Shown: positions 1-6,324 of the stretch, one piece after another
Layout of the letters: every line of letters starts with the position of its first letter
Numbering within the stretch: the first letter of the stretch is position 1
Source of the DNA: JAAZGD01 sp964383845
GTDB lineage: Bacteria; Bacillota; Clostridia; Peptostreptococcales; Anaerovoracaceae
Assembly: GCA_964383845.1 (NCBI GenBank)
Contig: CAYLIF010000042.1
Coordinates: 1-7,786, forward strand
DNA: 7,786 nucleotides
Direction: 5' to 3'
Notes under the pieces: generated by a model
Databases searched by the model: none
What the model was told of the DNA's origin: nothing
The model's input: only the letters and a program-made list of their open reading frames with translations
Made by a program: the position numbers and the translations under genes

Positions 1-42
1 CAAAAGTAAGAAAAAGATTAGAATATAGGAGGATGATTTATT

Positions 43-240
43 GTGAAAGTATTGGGTATTTTAGTAATGGTATATGCTATGTTTTTTGTTGTGATTGCCG
101 TTGTAAGACCAGGAGTAGTTTGGAACTCCAAGAAAACAGAAACTATGAAAAAAGTATTGGGAGAAAGAGGTGCAGGGATATTTTTCTATATCTGGGCTCT
201 ACTTATCTTGGCTTTAGGAATTTGGTTGTTCACAAAGTAA
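43..240 (+). CDS. Small two-helix membrane protein of unknown function
   Basis: A 65-residue hydrophobic protein begins at a GTG codon. AGGAGG at 27-32 lies 10 bases upstream and supports this start. Two membrane segments are visible, residues about 3-22 and 45-63, joined by a short polar, basic loop (about 27-43) that begins with an RPG turn and contains WNSKK. The pattern of helix, 'PxxxW' turn, basic loop and second helix resembles short uncharacterised membrane proteins common in Firmicutes, possibly of the DUF6199 type; that family assignment is from memory and uncertain. The next gene starts 44 bases downstream on the same strand with no terminator between, so the two may be co-transcribed. 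The start of any transcript lies outside the window. An overlapping reading frame from 33 to 260 is a shadow of this gene. Confidence 0.72.
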   Translation: MKVLGILVMVYAMFFVVIAVVRPGVVWNSKKTETMKKVLGERGAGIFFYIWALLILALGIWLFTK

Positions 241-284
241 CCAATCAAACAAATTGGTAGGCAATAATAAATGAGGACGAATAG

Positions 285-1277
285 ATGAAAAACACAATAA
301 AACCAATAAAGAAAAATCGTAAATGGATAATAGCATTTTTGCTAATACTGATAATTTTATTAATGGTTAAGTACGTTCAAAGCAATAAATATTTAGTGTT
401 AAATAGCATTATTGATTTTGATAATCAAATAGAAATACCGAAAATTGAAGACAACTGGATTCCCCAAGGGATATGTAAAACAAAGGATTATTTATTTGTA
501 TCTGCTTATGATTCAAAAATGAAAGAAGGCGAAGGCGGAGAAAGTGGCCGACCATCAGTAATTTTTGTTATAGATAATCAAACACATAAACATATTAAGA
601 CCTTGTACTTTGAAGGTGAGGTGGAAGGTGAGGTCATTGACTTAAGATCTCATTTTGGGGCTATAGATTATGGAGAAGAAGGTAACGCCTTATATATAGC
701 AGATTCAACAAATGGAATGCTATGGCAGGTATCAATGGATTATATCTACGATGCTATAGAGGATGGAGAGAAGTTTACCAAAGTAAGAGTAGAGAGTATT
801 TTAAAAGAAAGAGAGATAAAAATTTCATTCTTAACATATCATAATGGATTGCTTTATGTAGGACAGCACGATAAAGAATCAGAATCAGAAAATTTCATGA
901 TAGGCTATGACCTTAGTAGTAATAAGCCTAGGACTGATAAAATCCCTCTACAATTAAAGTCTCAGGGTATTGCTTTTTTGCATTATCAAGATCAACTTTA
1001 TTTATTAACCTCTTGTTCACGTGGGGTTGAGAATCCCTCAACACTGGTAGCTGAAAAAATAGAAGAAGGAATAGATGAAAACGGGAATATTATATTAAAA
1101 AAGAGCACAGAAAATGAACTTGCTTTACCAAATATGAGTGAAGACCTATATGTAGACGGAGAAAAAGTCTATATATGTTTCGAATCTACCGCAGAGTACT
1201 ATAACAAAGATTTATTTTCTATTTTTACAGAAAAAAGACATATTTTAGTAACCAACATAGAGTCCATATTGAAATGA
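285..1277 (+). CDS. Membrane-anchored beta-propeller-like protein, function unknown
   Basis: This 330-residue protein has a basic N-terminus, one strong hydrophobic helix (residues about 14-29) and a long extracytoplasmic domain. There is no lipobox and no clear signal-peptidase site, so it is probably an uncleaved membrane anchor with the bulk outside the cell. The domain repeats a short pattern, a polar turn followed by a hydrophobic strand: WIPQGI...LFVSAYD (58-75), HFGAIDY...LYIADS (123-141), SFLTYHNGLLYVGQH (181-195), SQGIAF...LYLLTS (226-243) and LPNMSEDLYVDGEKVYICFE (281-300). Such repeats are typical of beta-propellers, which act as binding scaffolds or enzymes; no catalytic signature was recognised. 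GAGG at 273-276 lies 8 bases before the ATG. A glycine/glutamate-rich loop (80-90) and a small tandem repeat (110-117) interrupt the domain. It may share a transcript with the preceding small membrane protein. The fold is an inference. Confidence 0.85.
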   Translation: MKNTIKPIKKNRKWIIAFLLILIILLMVKYVQSNKYLVLNSIIDFDNQIEIPKIEDNWIPQGICKTKDYLFVSAYDSKMKEGEGGESGRPSVIFVIDNQTHKHIKTLYFEGEVEGEVIDLRSHFGAIDYGEEGNALYIADSTNGMLWQVSMDYIYDAIEDGEKFTKVRVESILKEREIKISFLTYHNGLLYVGQHDKESESENFMIGYDLSSNKPRTDKIPLQLKSQGIAFLHYQDQLYLLTSCSRGVENPSTLVAEKIEEGIDENGNIILKKSTENELALPNMSEDLYVDGEKVYICFESTAEYYNKDLFSIFTEKRHILVTNIESILK

Positions 1278-1284
1278 AAAAATA

Positions 1285-1412
1285 TTGCATATTAGCATTT
1301 TATTGCTAGGCACCTACTTGTAATAGACTCTAAAAACAAAGAGTATGGACCATTGGTACTATATAGAGACAGACATATAATCAGCAAGATAGCACTACCG
1401 GCTAATATGCAA
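1285..1412. repeat. Perfect 12-bp inverted repeat enclosing nested stems
   Basis: TTGCATATTAGC at 1285-1296 is exactly complementary to GCTAATATGCAA at 1401-1412. Inside it, TTGCT (1303-1307) can pair with AGCAA (1383-1387). That stem encloses two small hairpins: ACTCT/AGAGT (1327-1331 with 1340-1344) and TATAT/ATATA (1360-1364 with 1375-1379). Together these make a multibranched fold of about 128 nt on either strand. It could be a structured leader RNA, a small inverted-repeat mobile element or widely spaced protein-binding half-sites. I compared it by eye with common riboswitch cores (SAM, TPP, lysine, glycine, c-di-GMP, guanidine, purine, T-box) and saw none. No clear target-site duplication flanks it. 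Confidence 0.5.
1353..1381 (+). promoter_or_regulatory. Sigma-A-type promoter for the permease gene
   Basis: TTGGTA (1353-1358) and a consensus TATAAT (1376-1381) are separated by 17 bases, matching the housekeeping promoter layout with 4/6 and 6/6 matches. Transcription would start near 1388 and give an untranslated leader of about 105 nt. That leader would carry the hairpin at 1431-1473 and only the right arm of the 12-bp inverted repeat. If this promoter is used, the large fold at 1285-1412 cannot form in that transcript. Confidence 0.55.
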
Positions 1413-1430
1413 AAACCTAGATATCTTTTA

Positions 1431-1473
1431 TTGTATATAAAGAAGTTAAAATTATTTTAATTGTTATATACAA
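1431..1473 (+). promoter_or_regulatory. Long hairpin or operator before the permease RBS
   Basis: TTGTATATAA (1431-1440) is perfectly complementary to TTATATACAA (1464-1473). Within the 23-base spacer lies a second symmetry, TTAAAAT (1446-1452) and ATTTTAA (1454-1460), about a single T. In RNA this forms a 10-bp stem, a 5/3 internal loop and an upper stem of about 6 bp. It ends 5 bases before the ribosome binding site AAAGGA (1479-1484), which is 8 bases from the ATG at 1493. It is not followed by a T-run, so it is not a simple terminator. It may be a dyad operator or a structure that affects ribosome access. Confidence 0.5.
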
Positions 1474-1492
1474 ATTAGAAAGGAAAGATATT

Positions 1493-2824
1493 ATGGGGCA
1501 GCAAAAAAGAACCAAGGTTAGCACCGTAGGTCTTGTAGCAATGGTCTGCGTTATGGTTGCAGGTGGTGGCTATGGCATTGAAGACCTTATCGGTATTGCA
1601 GGACCTGGTGTTTCTATGTTAGTACTTTTGGCAATTCCTTTTATTTGGTCTATTCCCTTTAGCCTAGCTTCTGCAGAGCTATCATCGGCGTACCCCGAAG
1701 ATGGTGGAATGTATACCTGGGCAAAAGAAGTCTTAGGAGAAAAAGCGGGTTTTGTTAGCGGCTGGTGTTATACCGTTGCGGGTTTCGTTGAGCCTGCTCT
1801 ATTTGCAACACTAACGGCAAATTATGCTAGAGGTTTCTTCCCCTTTGAATTGACCCAATTTCAATATTGGATGCTTTGCACAGTTATTATAGTTATCCTA
1901 TCTCTGGTAAACTTTTTAGGAATAAAAGTTCTAAGTAATATGGCTATGATTATCACCGTTGTATGTCTTATTCCATTCGCTGCTTTAATTATCTTGTCAT
2001 TTATGAATATCCAATATAATCCGGTAATGCCTTTCAAACCAGAAAATGTTTCTGTGCTTCATGCTATGGGGCAAGGCCTTCTGATTGGGATATGGTTTAA
2101 CACAGGCTTTGAAGCGGTGTCTACAATGTCCGGCGAGATTGTAGATGGAGCTAAAAAAGTACCAAAAGCAATTTTAATATCTGTACCAATTATTTCAGTT
2201 TTATACATAATATTTGTTTTTCCAGCGCTGGCAGCTGTAGGAAATTGGGCAGACTGGTCATCTGAAGGTCCACTCTCTTTTATCGAATTAGGGGGTATAC
2301 TTGGAGGGCCAACACTAAGGTGGGCCTTTTCCATGGCTGGAACTCTAACTAGCTTGATGATTTTATGCCAATACATTGCAGCGTACTCAAGGGTTATGTA
2401 CTCCATGAGCATAAAAGGACAGTTTTTCCGATGTTTCTCAATTGAACATAAAAAATACGGCACTCCATACATCTCTATTATAATAAGTGGGTTAGTAGCT
2501 ATAGCAATATGCTCTTCAGGCTCTTTTATTGAATTAGTTGGTGTTGCTTCCATCCTTTACTCGGTGCCAGTAATTCTCATGTTTTCAGCAGCGATTAAGC
2601 TTCGGGTTACAAAACCAGATCTAGAGCTGGAATATAAAGTCCCTCTTAAAAACAGAACCTTCATTGCATATCTATGCGTTCCAATGGTGCTTTATTTTGG
2701 AAGTGTATTTGCTGACAATTGGATTGTAGGGTTAGGTTTAGCGCTTACATCTATACCTGCATACTACTATTTCAGGTTTATTTATAAAAAGGGTGAAGGC
2801 TGGGATCAAGAAAAAGTAGGTTAA
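1493..2824 (+). CDS. APC-superfamily amino acid/polyamine permease
   Basis: This 443-residue integral membrane protein has about 12 hydrophobic segments, the normal length and topology of AA_permease_2-type transporters (APC superfamily, TC 2.A.3). Helix 1 carries the glycine-rich unwound substrate site GGGYGIED (24-31), followed by AGPG (36-39). Helix 2 and the following loop have the IPFSLASAEL..AYPEDGG pattern (54-72), with the conserved glutamate and proline. Helix 6 contains NTGFEAVSTMSGEI (203-216) before the KKVPKAI loop. Helix 8 and the next loop read AAYSRVMY...KKYGTPY (296-326). The YGIE(D/E)..G.AGP and IWSIP..L..AEL..A(F/Y)PE(D/N)GG style recalls polyamine/cationic amino acid uptake families more than glutamate/GABA exchangers, but the substrate cannot be fixed from sequence. 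It probably works by ion-coupled uptake or exchange. It has its own promoter candidate and a strong terminator, so it is likely monocistronic. Confidence 0.93.
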   Translation: MGQQKRTKVSTVGLVAMVCVMVAGGGYGIEDLIGIAGPGVSMLVLLAIPFIWSIPFSLASAELSSAYPEDGGMYTWAKEVLGEKAGFVSGWCYTVAGFVEPALFATLTANYARGFFPFELTQFQYWMLCTVIIVILSLVNFLGIKVLSNMAMIITVVCLIPFAALIILSFMNIQYNPVMPFKPENVSVLHAMGQGLLIGIWFNTGFEAVSTMSGEIVDGAKKVPKAILISVPIISVLYIIFVFPALAAVGNWADWSSEGPLSFIELGGILGGPTLRWAFSMAGTLTSLMILCQYIAAYSRVMYSMSIKGQFFRCFSIEHKKYGTPYISIIISGLVAIAICSSGSFIELVGVASILYSVPVILMFSAAIKLRVTKPDLELEYKVPLKNRTFIAYLCVPMVLYFGSVFADNWIVGLGLALTSIPAYYYFRFIYKKGEGWDQEKVG

Positions 2825-2855
2825 GACAAATAAAAATAAAATAGAATAGTTTCTT

Positions 2856-2885
2856 AAGGGGTGGGTAAATACCACCTCTTTTTTT
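2856..2885 (+). terminator. Intrinsic terminator of the permease gene
   Basis: AAGGGGTGG (2856-2864) pairs with CCACCTCTT (2872-2880) in a 9-bp stem with one G-U pair. The loop is 7 bases. Seven T residues (2879-2885) follow or overlap the base of the stem. It begins 32 bases after the permease stop and separates the permease transcript from the regulator operon. Confidence 0.92.
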
Positions 2886-2946
2886 ATTGATGAGGAATAA
2901 AAAAAGAAATCATCGAAGGTATTGGAATTGCGGTAATAGCCTTTGA

Positions 2947-2975
2947 TTGTTTAGAGTAAAAATTCATGGTATTAT
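2947..2975 (+). promoter_or_regulatory. Extended -10 promoter for the LuxR-U32 operon
   Basis: TTGTTT (2947-2952) lies 17 bases before TATTAT (2970-2975). The -10 element is preceded by TGG (2967-2969), an extended -10 motif that offsets the weak -35. The predicted start is near 2982, giving a leader of about 37 nt to the ATG at 3019. This places the in-frame TTG at 2947 upstream of transcription and argues against its use as a start codon. Confidence 0.5.
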
Positions 2976-3008
2976 TGTAAAGGCCAGTTATATAAAATCG
3001 AATTTAAT

Positions 3009-3013
3009 GGAGG
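3009..3013 (+). promoter_or_regulatory. RBS that decides the LuxR-protein start
   Basis: GGAGG lies 5 bases before the ATG at 3019. The reading frame is open back to a TTG at 2947, and an ATG at 3007 overlaps this site, but neither has a ribosome binding site of its own. The ATG at 3019 is therefore preferred. Confidence 0.75.
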
Positions 3014-3018
3014 TGGGA

Positions 3019-4020
3019 ATGTTTCCTCATTTTATTTTTATTTCATACATTGTCATGCTTTTTATGGGGTTGCAAGCAATATTATTAGTGGTAATCTTGC
3101 TGAAAATTGATGCCAATCATAATAACTTTGATTTTAAAGCCAAAAGGAATTTTCTTTTGGTTTCTTTAGCCTTGGGTATAATGTATTTTATAACTTTCTA
3201 TAGTGATTTTGTTATAGGGGATTTCAATACCAGCTTGCCCTATAGATTAGTGGATGGAATGATTTTTTACGCCTTTGGGCTTAGCTGGATAAAGGTCTTA
3301 GAACGGTTTTCAGCCAGCGAAAATAAATCTCTAACCCTTAGAAAAATTACAAACTGGATTTTTGGATTGTTAATGGCTGTTTCTTCCTTTGCTTATGGGT
3401 TTTTGCTAGATGAACTTTATAGCACACCTTATCCACATATAAATAAAATAATAGTAATTTTAGAATTAACATTAATTTTTGTGGTTCTCGTATTTACTAT
3501 TATTTATCTAAAAAGAATAGACTGGACAAGACTTGAGAAAATTAATCTTCGATTCATAGTTTTTATCAGCGTAGTCTTAAACATGATAAACTTCTGGAAC
3601 AGCTTGGTTGCCCTATCAATTTTTCTGGAAATCATGGATGTCTCTATATTGACCACCTATTCATATGGTTTTACGGGGATTTTTATATTTATAATAAATT
3701 TCTATATCCTACTATACACTTACAAAAGCAACTATTCTTCCATACACGGGAAAACCCATCCTATTGATATCGCTGATCTTTCTCAAGAGCAAGACAAAAA
3801 CTATTTTGTCGATAAGGCTTTAGAAACATTGGATTTCAAGCTTACAGAAAGAGAGCTGGAAGTAATAAAGCTTGCATATGACGGTTTAACAAATCCTGAA
3901 ATTGGAGATAAACTTTCTATATCAAAACATACTGCTAAGCGCCATATGCACAATATTTTCAATAAGATGGGTGTCTCCACACGTTTGGAAATGGTGCATC
4001 TCATAAATTCAGCTAAATAA
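3019..4020 (+). CDS. Seven-helix membrane protein with C-terminal LuxR-type HTH
   Basis: From the ATG at 3019 the product is 333 residues. Seven hydrophobic segments lie at about 6-28, 44-64, 76-92, 112-131, 143-164, 177-199 and 213-234. A polar linker of about 40 residues follows, then a complete LuxR/GerE helix-turn-helix domain (275-330). It begins LTERELEVIKLA and continues with the scaffold and recognition helices (TNPEIGDKLSISKHTAKRH) and the usual NKMGVSTRLE ending. There is no receiver domain, phosphoacceptor aspartate, kinase domain or recognised ligand-binding domain. The seven-helix unit is therefore the presumed sensor, making this a one-component membrane-bound transcription regulator. 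An odd number of helices puts the N-terminus outside if the DNA-binding domain is cytoplasmic. The U32 gene starts 44 bases downstream with no terminator between, suggesting one transcript. Targets are unknown; autoregulation, the U32 gene or the upstream permease are candidates by proximity. Confidence 0.92.
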   Translation: MFPHFIFISYIVMLFMGLQAILLVVILLKIDANHNNFDFKAKRNFLLVSLALGIMYFITFYSDFVIGDFNTSLPYRLVDGMIFYAFGLSWIKVLERFSASENKSLTLRKITNWIFGLLMAVSSFAYGFLLDELYSTPYPHINKIIVILELTLIFVVLVFTIIYLKRIDWTRLEKINLRFIVFISVVLNMINFWNSLVALSIFLEIMDVSILTTYSYGFTGIFIFIINFYILLYTYKSNYSSIHGKTHPIDIADLSQEQDKNYFVDKALETLDFKLTERELEVIKLAYDGLTNPEIGDKLSISKHTAKRHMHNIFNKMGVSTRLEMVHLINSAK

Positions 4021-4064
4021 AGGTATAAGTACAGAGACAAAACGGAAGATGTTACGGAGGAGAA

Positions 4065-6308
4065 ATGACTGAACTATTAGCGCCGGCGGGAGATATGCAA
4101 GCTTTAAAAGCAGCGATTTCCAATGGCTGCAATGCAATATACTTGGGCCTAGAAAAATTTGGTGCACGAGCGTATGCATCTAATTTTAATTTAGAATTGT
4201 TAAAAGAGGCTGTTATTTATGCTCATCTTAGGGATGTTAAAATTTATGTTACAATGAATACCATCGTTTTCGAAAACGAAGTTGAAGAGATGAAAGTGCA
4301 GATGCAGGAGCTAAATGAAATTGGTGTTGATGCAATTATAGTCCAGGACCTGGCTGCTTTCGATTATGTGGTAAAAAACTTTCTTGATATGGAAGTACAT
4401 TGTTCAACTCAAATGGGAATAGACGATTTAGAAGGGACTTTGCTATTTAAAGAGCTGGGTGCTAAAAGAGTTGTTCTGGCCCGTGAGATTGAAATTGAAA
4501 AAGTAAAAGAAATAAAAAGAATAGCCAAAATTCCCGTAGAAGTTTTTGTTCACGGTGCTTTATGTGTATCTTATTCTGGAAACTGTCTAATGTCTGGATT
4601 AATCGGCAATCGAAGTGGAAATCGTGGAAGATGCGTTGGCTCTTGCCGTAAAGAGTATGAAATAATTGATAAGACTACAGGTACATCTTTAGGGCAAAAT
4701 TATTTTTTATCTACCAAGGATCTAAATACCATCGATCATATCAATGATTTAAAAGAAATTGATTCTTTGAAAATAGAAGGTCGAATGAAAGAGCCTGCAT
4801 ATGTTGCTAATGTCGTATCAAATTATCGTAGAGCCTTAGACAATAAAATAACTGAGGATGGTAAAGAAAATCTGAACAAAACATTTAATAGAACTTTTAC
4901 CAAAGGATACATGTTTCACGAGGCTAATGTAAATATTACAAATATATTGAGGCCTAATAACTGGGGTTATGAAGTTGGTAGAATCAGCGATAGTATAAAA
5001 GGCATGTATGAAATTACACTTAAAGATACGTTAAATCAAAACGACATAATAAGAATAAGCCATGACAATGAAGATGTAAACTTGACTCTTGTAAAACTAT
5101 ACGATAAAAATGGCGATTTAATTAACAAAGCAGATGATATCTGTTATATCAAAATCAAAGAAAAGTTATCAAAGGGTGATGTAGTATATATAACCAGGGA
5201 TTATTCCTATTATAAAGAGCTAGAGTCATCATTCGAAAATGAATTTAGGCGTTTCAACTTAGATATCAAAGCATTTGCATACCCAGATTCAAAGCTTATC
5301 ATAGAGGGTTGGGGCTTAGGCTTTAATTATTTATATGAAAACGAAGAAATACTAGAGGCAGCAATAAATAACCCTACAACAAAAGAACAGGTGATAAAGC
5401 AGTTTTCAAGATTAAATGATACCATATTTAAGCTTGGTCATTTGGATTTTGAAGAGTGTAATGCATTTATTCCAGCTAAAATGTTAAATGCTGCAAGAAG
5501 AGATATTGTAGATAATTTGTATGAATTAAAAATAAAAAGTAAAAAGAAAAGAACCAGGGCTTTGAAGGTTAGCGATAAAATAAGCTTTGCTCCTAAAAAA
5601 CCATACATTACAGCCTCGGTAACGACAAAGGAACAGTATGATGCTTGTGTGAGCTGTGGAATCAAGGAAATCTATTTTGAGAATGTGGTTAGAAGAAATC
5701 AAAATGAATATAAGGAAAAAGAAGGTCCGTTATTAATCGGAGGATATGGGGGGATTTATCATTACAGAAAAACCAATCCTTTAGTTACGGATTATTCTTT
5801 AAATGTTGTGAACTCTGCGAGTTGCTATGAATTACATAGGTTAGGTGTAAAGCGTGTAACTCTATCCTATGAATTAAATAAGAGTCAAATAAAGGATTTA
5901 GTTCATGCCTATCAAGAAAAAAATGACGGTTTTCCGGCACTAGAAATGATTGTCTATGGCAAAGCGCCTTTGATGTTTACAAAATACTGCCTTTTAGAAA
6001 AGATGAATCTTTGTGGAACCTGCGGAAGCAATAATTATGAATTAAAAGATGAACACGGAAATTTCCCTATCATTTCCCATGATGATTGTACAACCACCAT
6101 CCTTAATGAGAAGACCCTTAATCTTTTAGATGAGATACAAGGTATAAAAGGAATTGAGGCTTTCAGATTGAACTTTACAGTGGAATCAAAAAGCCAAGTG
6201 GTGGAAACCATTAGTAATGCCTTAGGCAAACTAGACGGGTCCATTAATAAGGTCATTTTTAACCAGTCCACAGACACAAGAGGATCCTTTAATAAAGAGA
6301 TATTGTAG
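4065..6308 (+). CDS. U32-family protein (long form, RNA-hydroxylase type)
   Basis: This 747-residue cytoplasmic protein carries the 'peptidase U32' signature EVFVHGALCVSYSGNCLMS (159-177). C167, C174, C190 and C194 form the four-cysteine set that, in characterised relatives, holds an iron-sulfur cluster. The N-terminal TIM-barrel-like part starts ELLAPAGD (3-10) and includes HCSTQMG (112-118). A middle domain follows the FNRTFTKGYMF motif (274-284). From about 512 the C-terminal part resembles a second U32-like half, with further cysteines C642, C650, C653 and C675. Known relatives include E. coli RlhA (23S rRNA C2501 hydroxylation) and TrhP/YegQ (tRNA U34 hydroxylation, prephenate-dependent). 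Older 'collagenase/protease' names are probably misleading. At about 750 residues it is longer than TrhP and closer to RlhA-like long forms common in Clostridia. An RNA substrate is inferred, not shown. GGAGG at 4056-4060 supports the ATG. It is probably co-transcribed with the LuxR-type gene upstream. Confidence 0.9.
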   Translation: MTELLAPAGDMQALKAAISNGCNAIYLGLEKFGARAYASNFNLELLKEAVIYAHLRDVKIYVTMNTIVFENEVEEMKVQMQELNEIGVDAIIVQDLAAFDYVVKNFLDMEVHCSTQMGIDDLEGTLLFKELGAKRVVLAREIEIEKVKEIKRIAKIPVEVFVHGALCVSYSGNCLMSGLIGNRSGNRGRCVGSCRKEYEIIDKTTGTSLGQNYFLSTKDLNTIDHINDLKEIDSLKIEGRMKEPAYVANVVSNYRRALDNKITEDGKENLNKTFNRTFTKGYMFHEANVNITNILRPNNWGYEVGRISDSIKGMYEITLKDTLNQNDIIRISHDNEDVNLTLVKLYDKNGDLINKADDICYIKIKEKLSKGDVVYITRDYSYYKELESSFENEFRRFNLDIKAFAYPDSKLIIEGWGLGFNYLYENEEILEAAINNPTTKEQVIKQFSRLNDTIFKLGHLDFEECNAFIPAKMLNAARRDIVDNLYELKIKSKKKRTRALKVSDKISFAPKKPYITASVTTKEQYDACVSCGIKEIYFENVVRRNQNEYKEKEGPLLIGGYGGIYHYRKTNPLVTDYSLNVVNSASCYELHRLGVKRVTLSYELNKSQIKDLVHAYQEKNDGFPALEMIVYGKAPLMFTKYCLLEKMNLCGTCGSNNYELKDEHGNFPIISHDDCTTTILNEKTLNLLDEIQGIKGIEAFRLNFTVESKSQVVETISNALGKLDGSINKVIFNQSTDTRGSFNKEIL
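4264..4279. repeat. 16-bp perfect palindrome inside the U32 gene
   Basis: TCGTTTTCGAAAACGA is its own reverse complement and lies about 200 bases into the U32 coding region, covering part of the codons for residues 67-72 (IVFENE). It could be an intragenic operator, but may simply follow from codon choice. No second copy was noticed in the window. Confidence 0.3.
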
Positions 6309-6324
6309 TAATATTGGTTAAAAT

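Noticed and set aside
241..257. CCAAT/ATTGG hairpin after the first gene
   Set aside because: It has a 5-bp stem with a 7-base loop and no T-run, too weak to call a terminator or regulatory site.
33..260. Overlapping plus-strand frame across the first small gene
   Set aside because: It is Cys-rich with no family-like pattern; the frame from 43 has the better ribosome binding site spacing and a sensible two-helix product.
1285..1412. Known riboswitch or T-box leader before the permease
   Set aside because: None of the conserved cores of common riboswitches, nor the T-box GGGTGG-type element, is present; it is kept only as an unassigned structured element.
2059..2553. Minus-strand open frame inside the permease gene
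   Set aside because: It lies fully within a clear transporter gene, has no domain or ribosome binding site, and is a mirror of the real coding frame.
2894..2956. Short protein-like open stretch after the terminator, including KEIIEGIGIAVIAFDCLE
   Set aside because: It has no start codon or ribosome binding site and only 21 codons. It could be a decayed gene fragment, but nothing proves it.
2947..3018. N-terminal extension of the LuxR-type protein from TTG at 2947
   Set aside because: It has no ribosome binding site, overlaps the predicted promoter, and adds 24 residues before a well-placed GGAGG and ATG at 3019.
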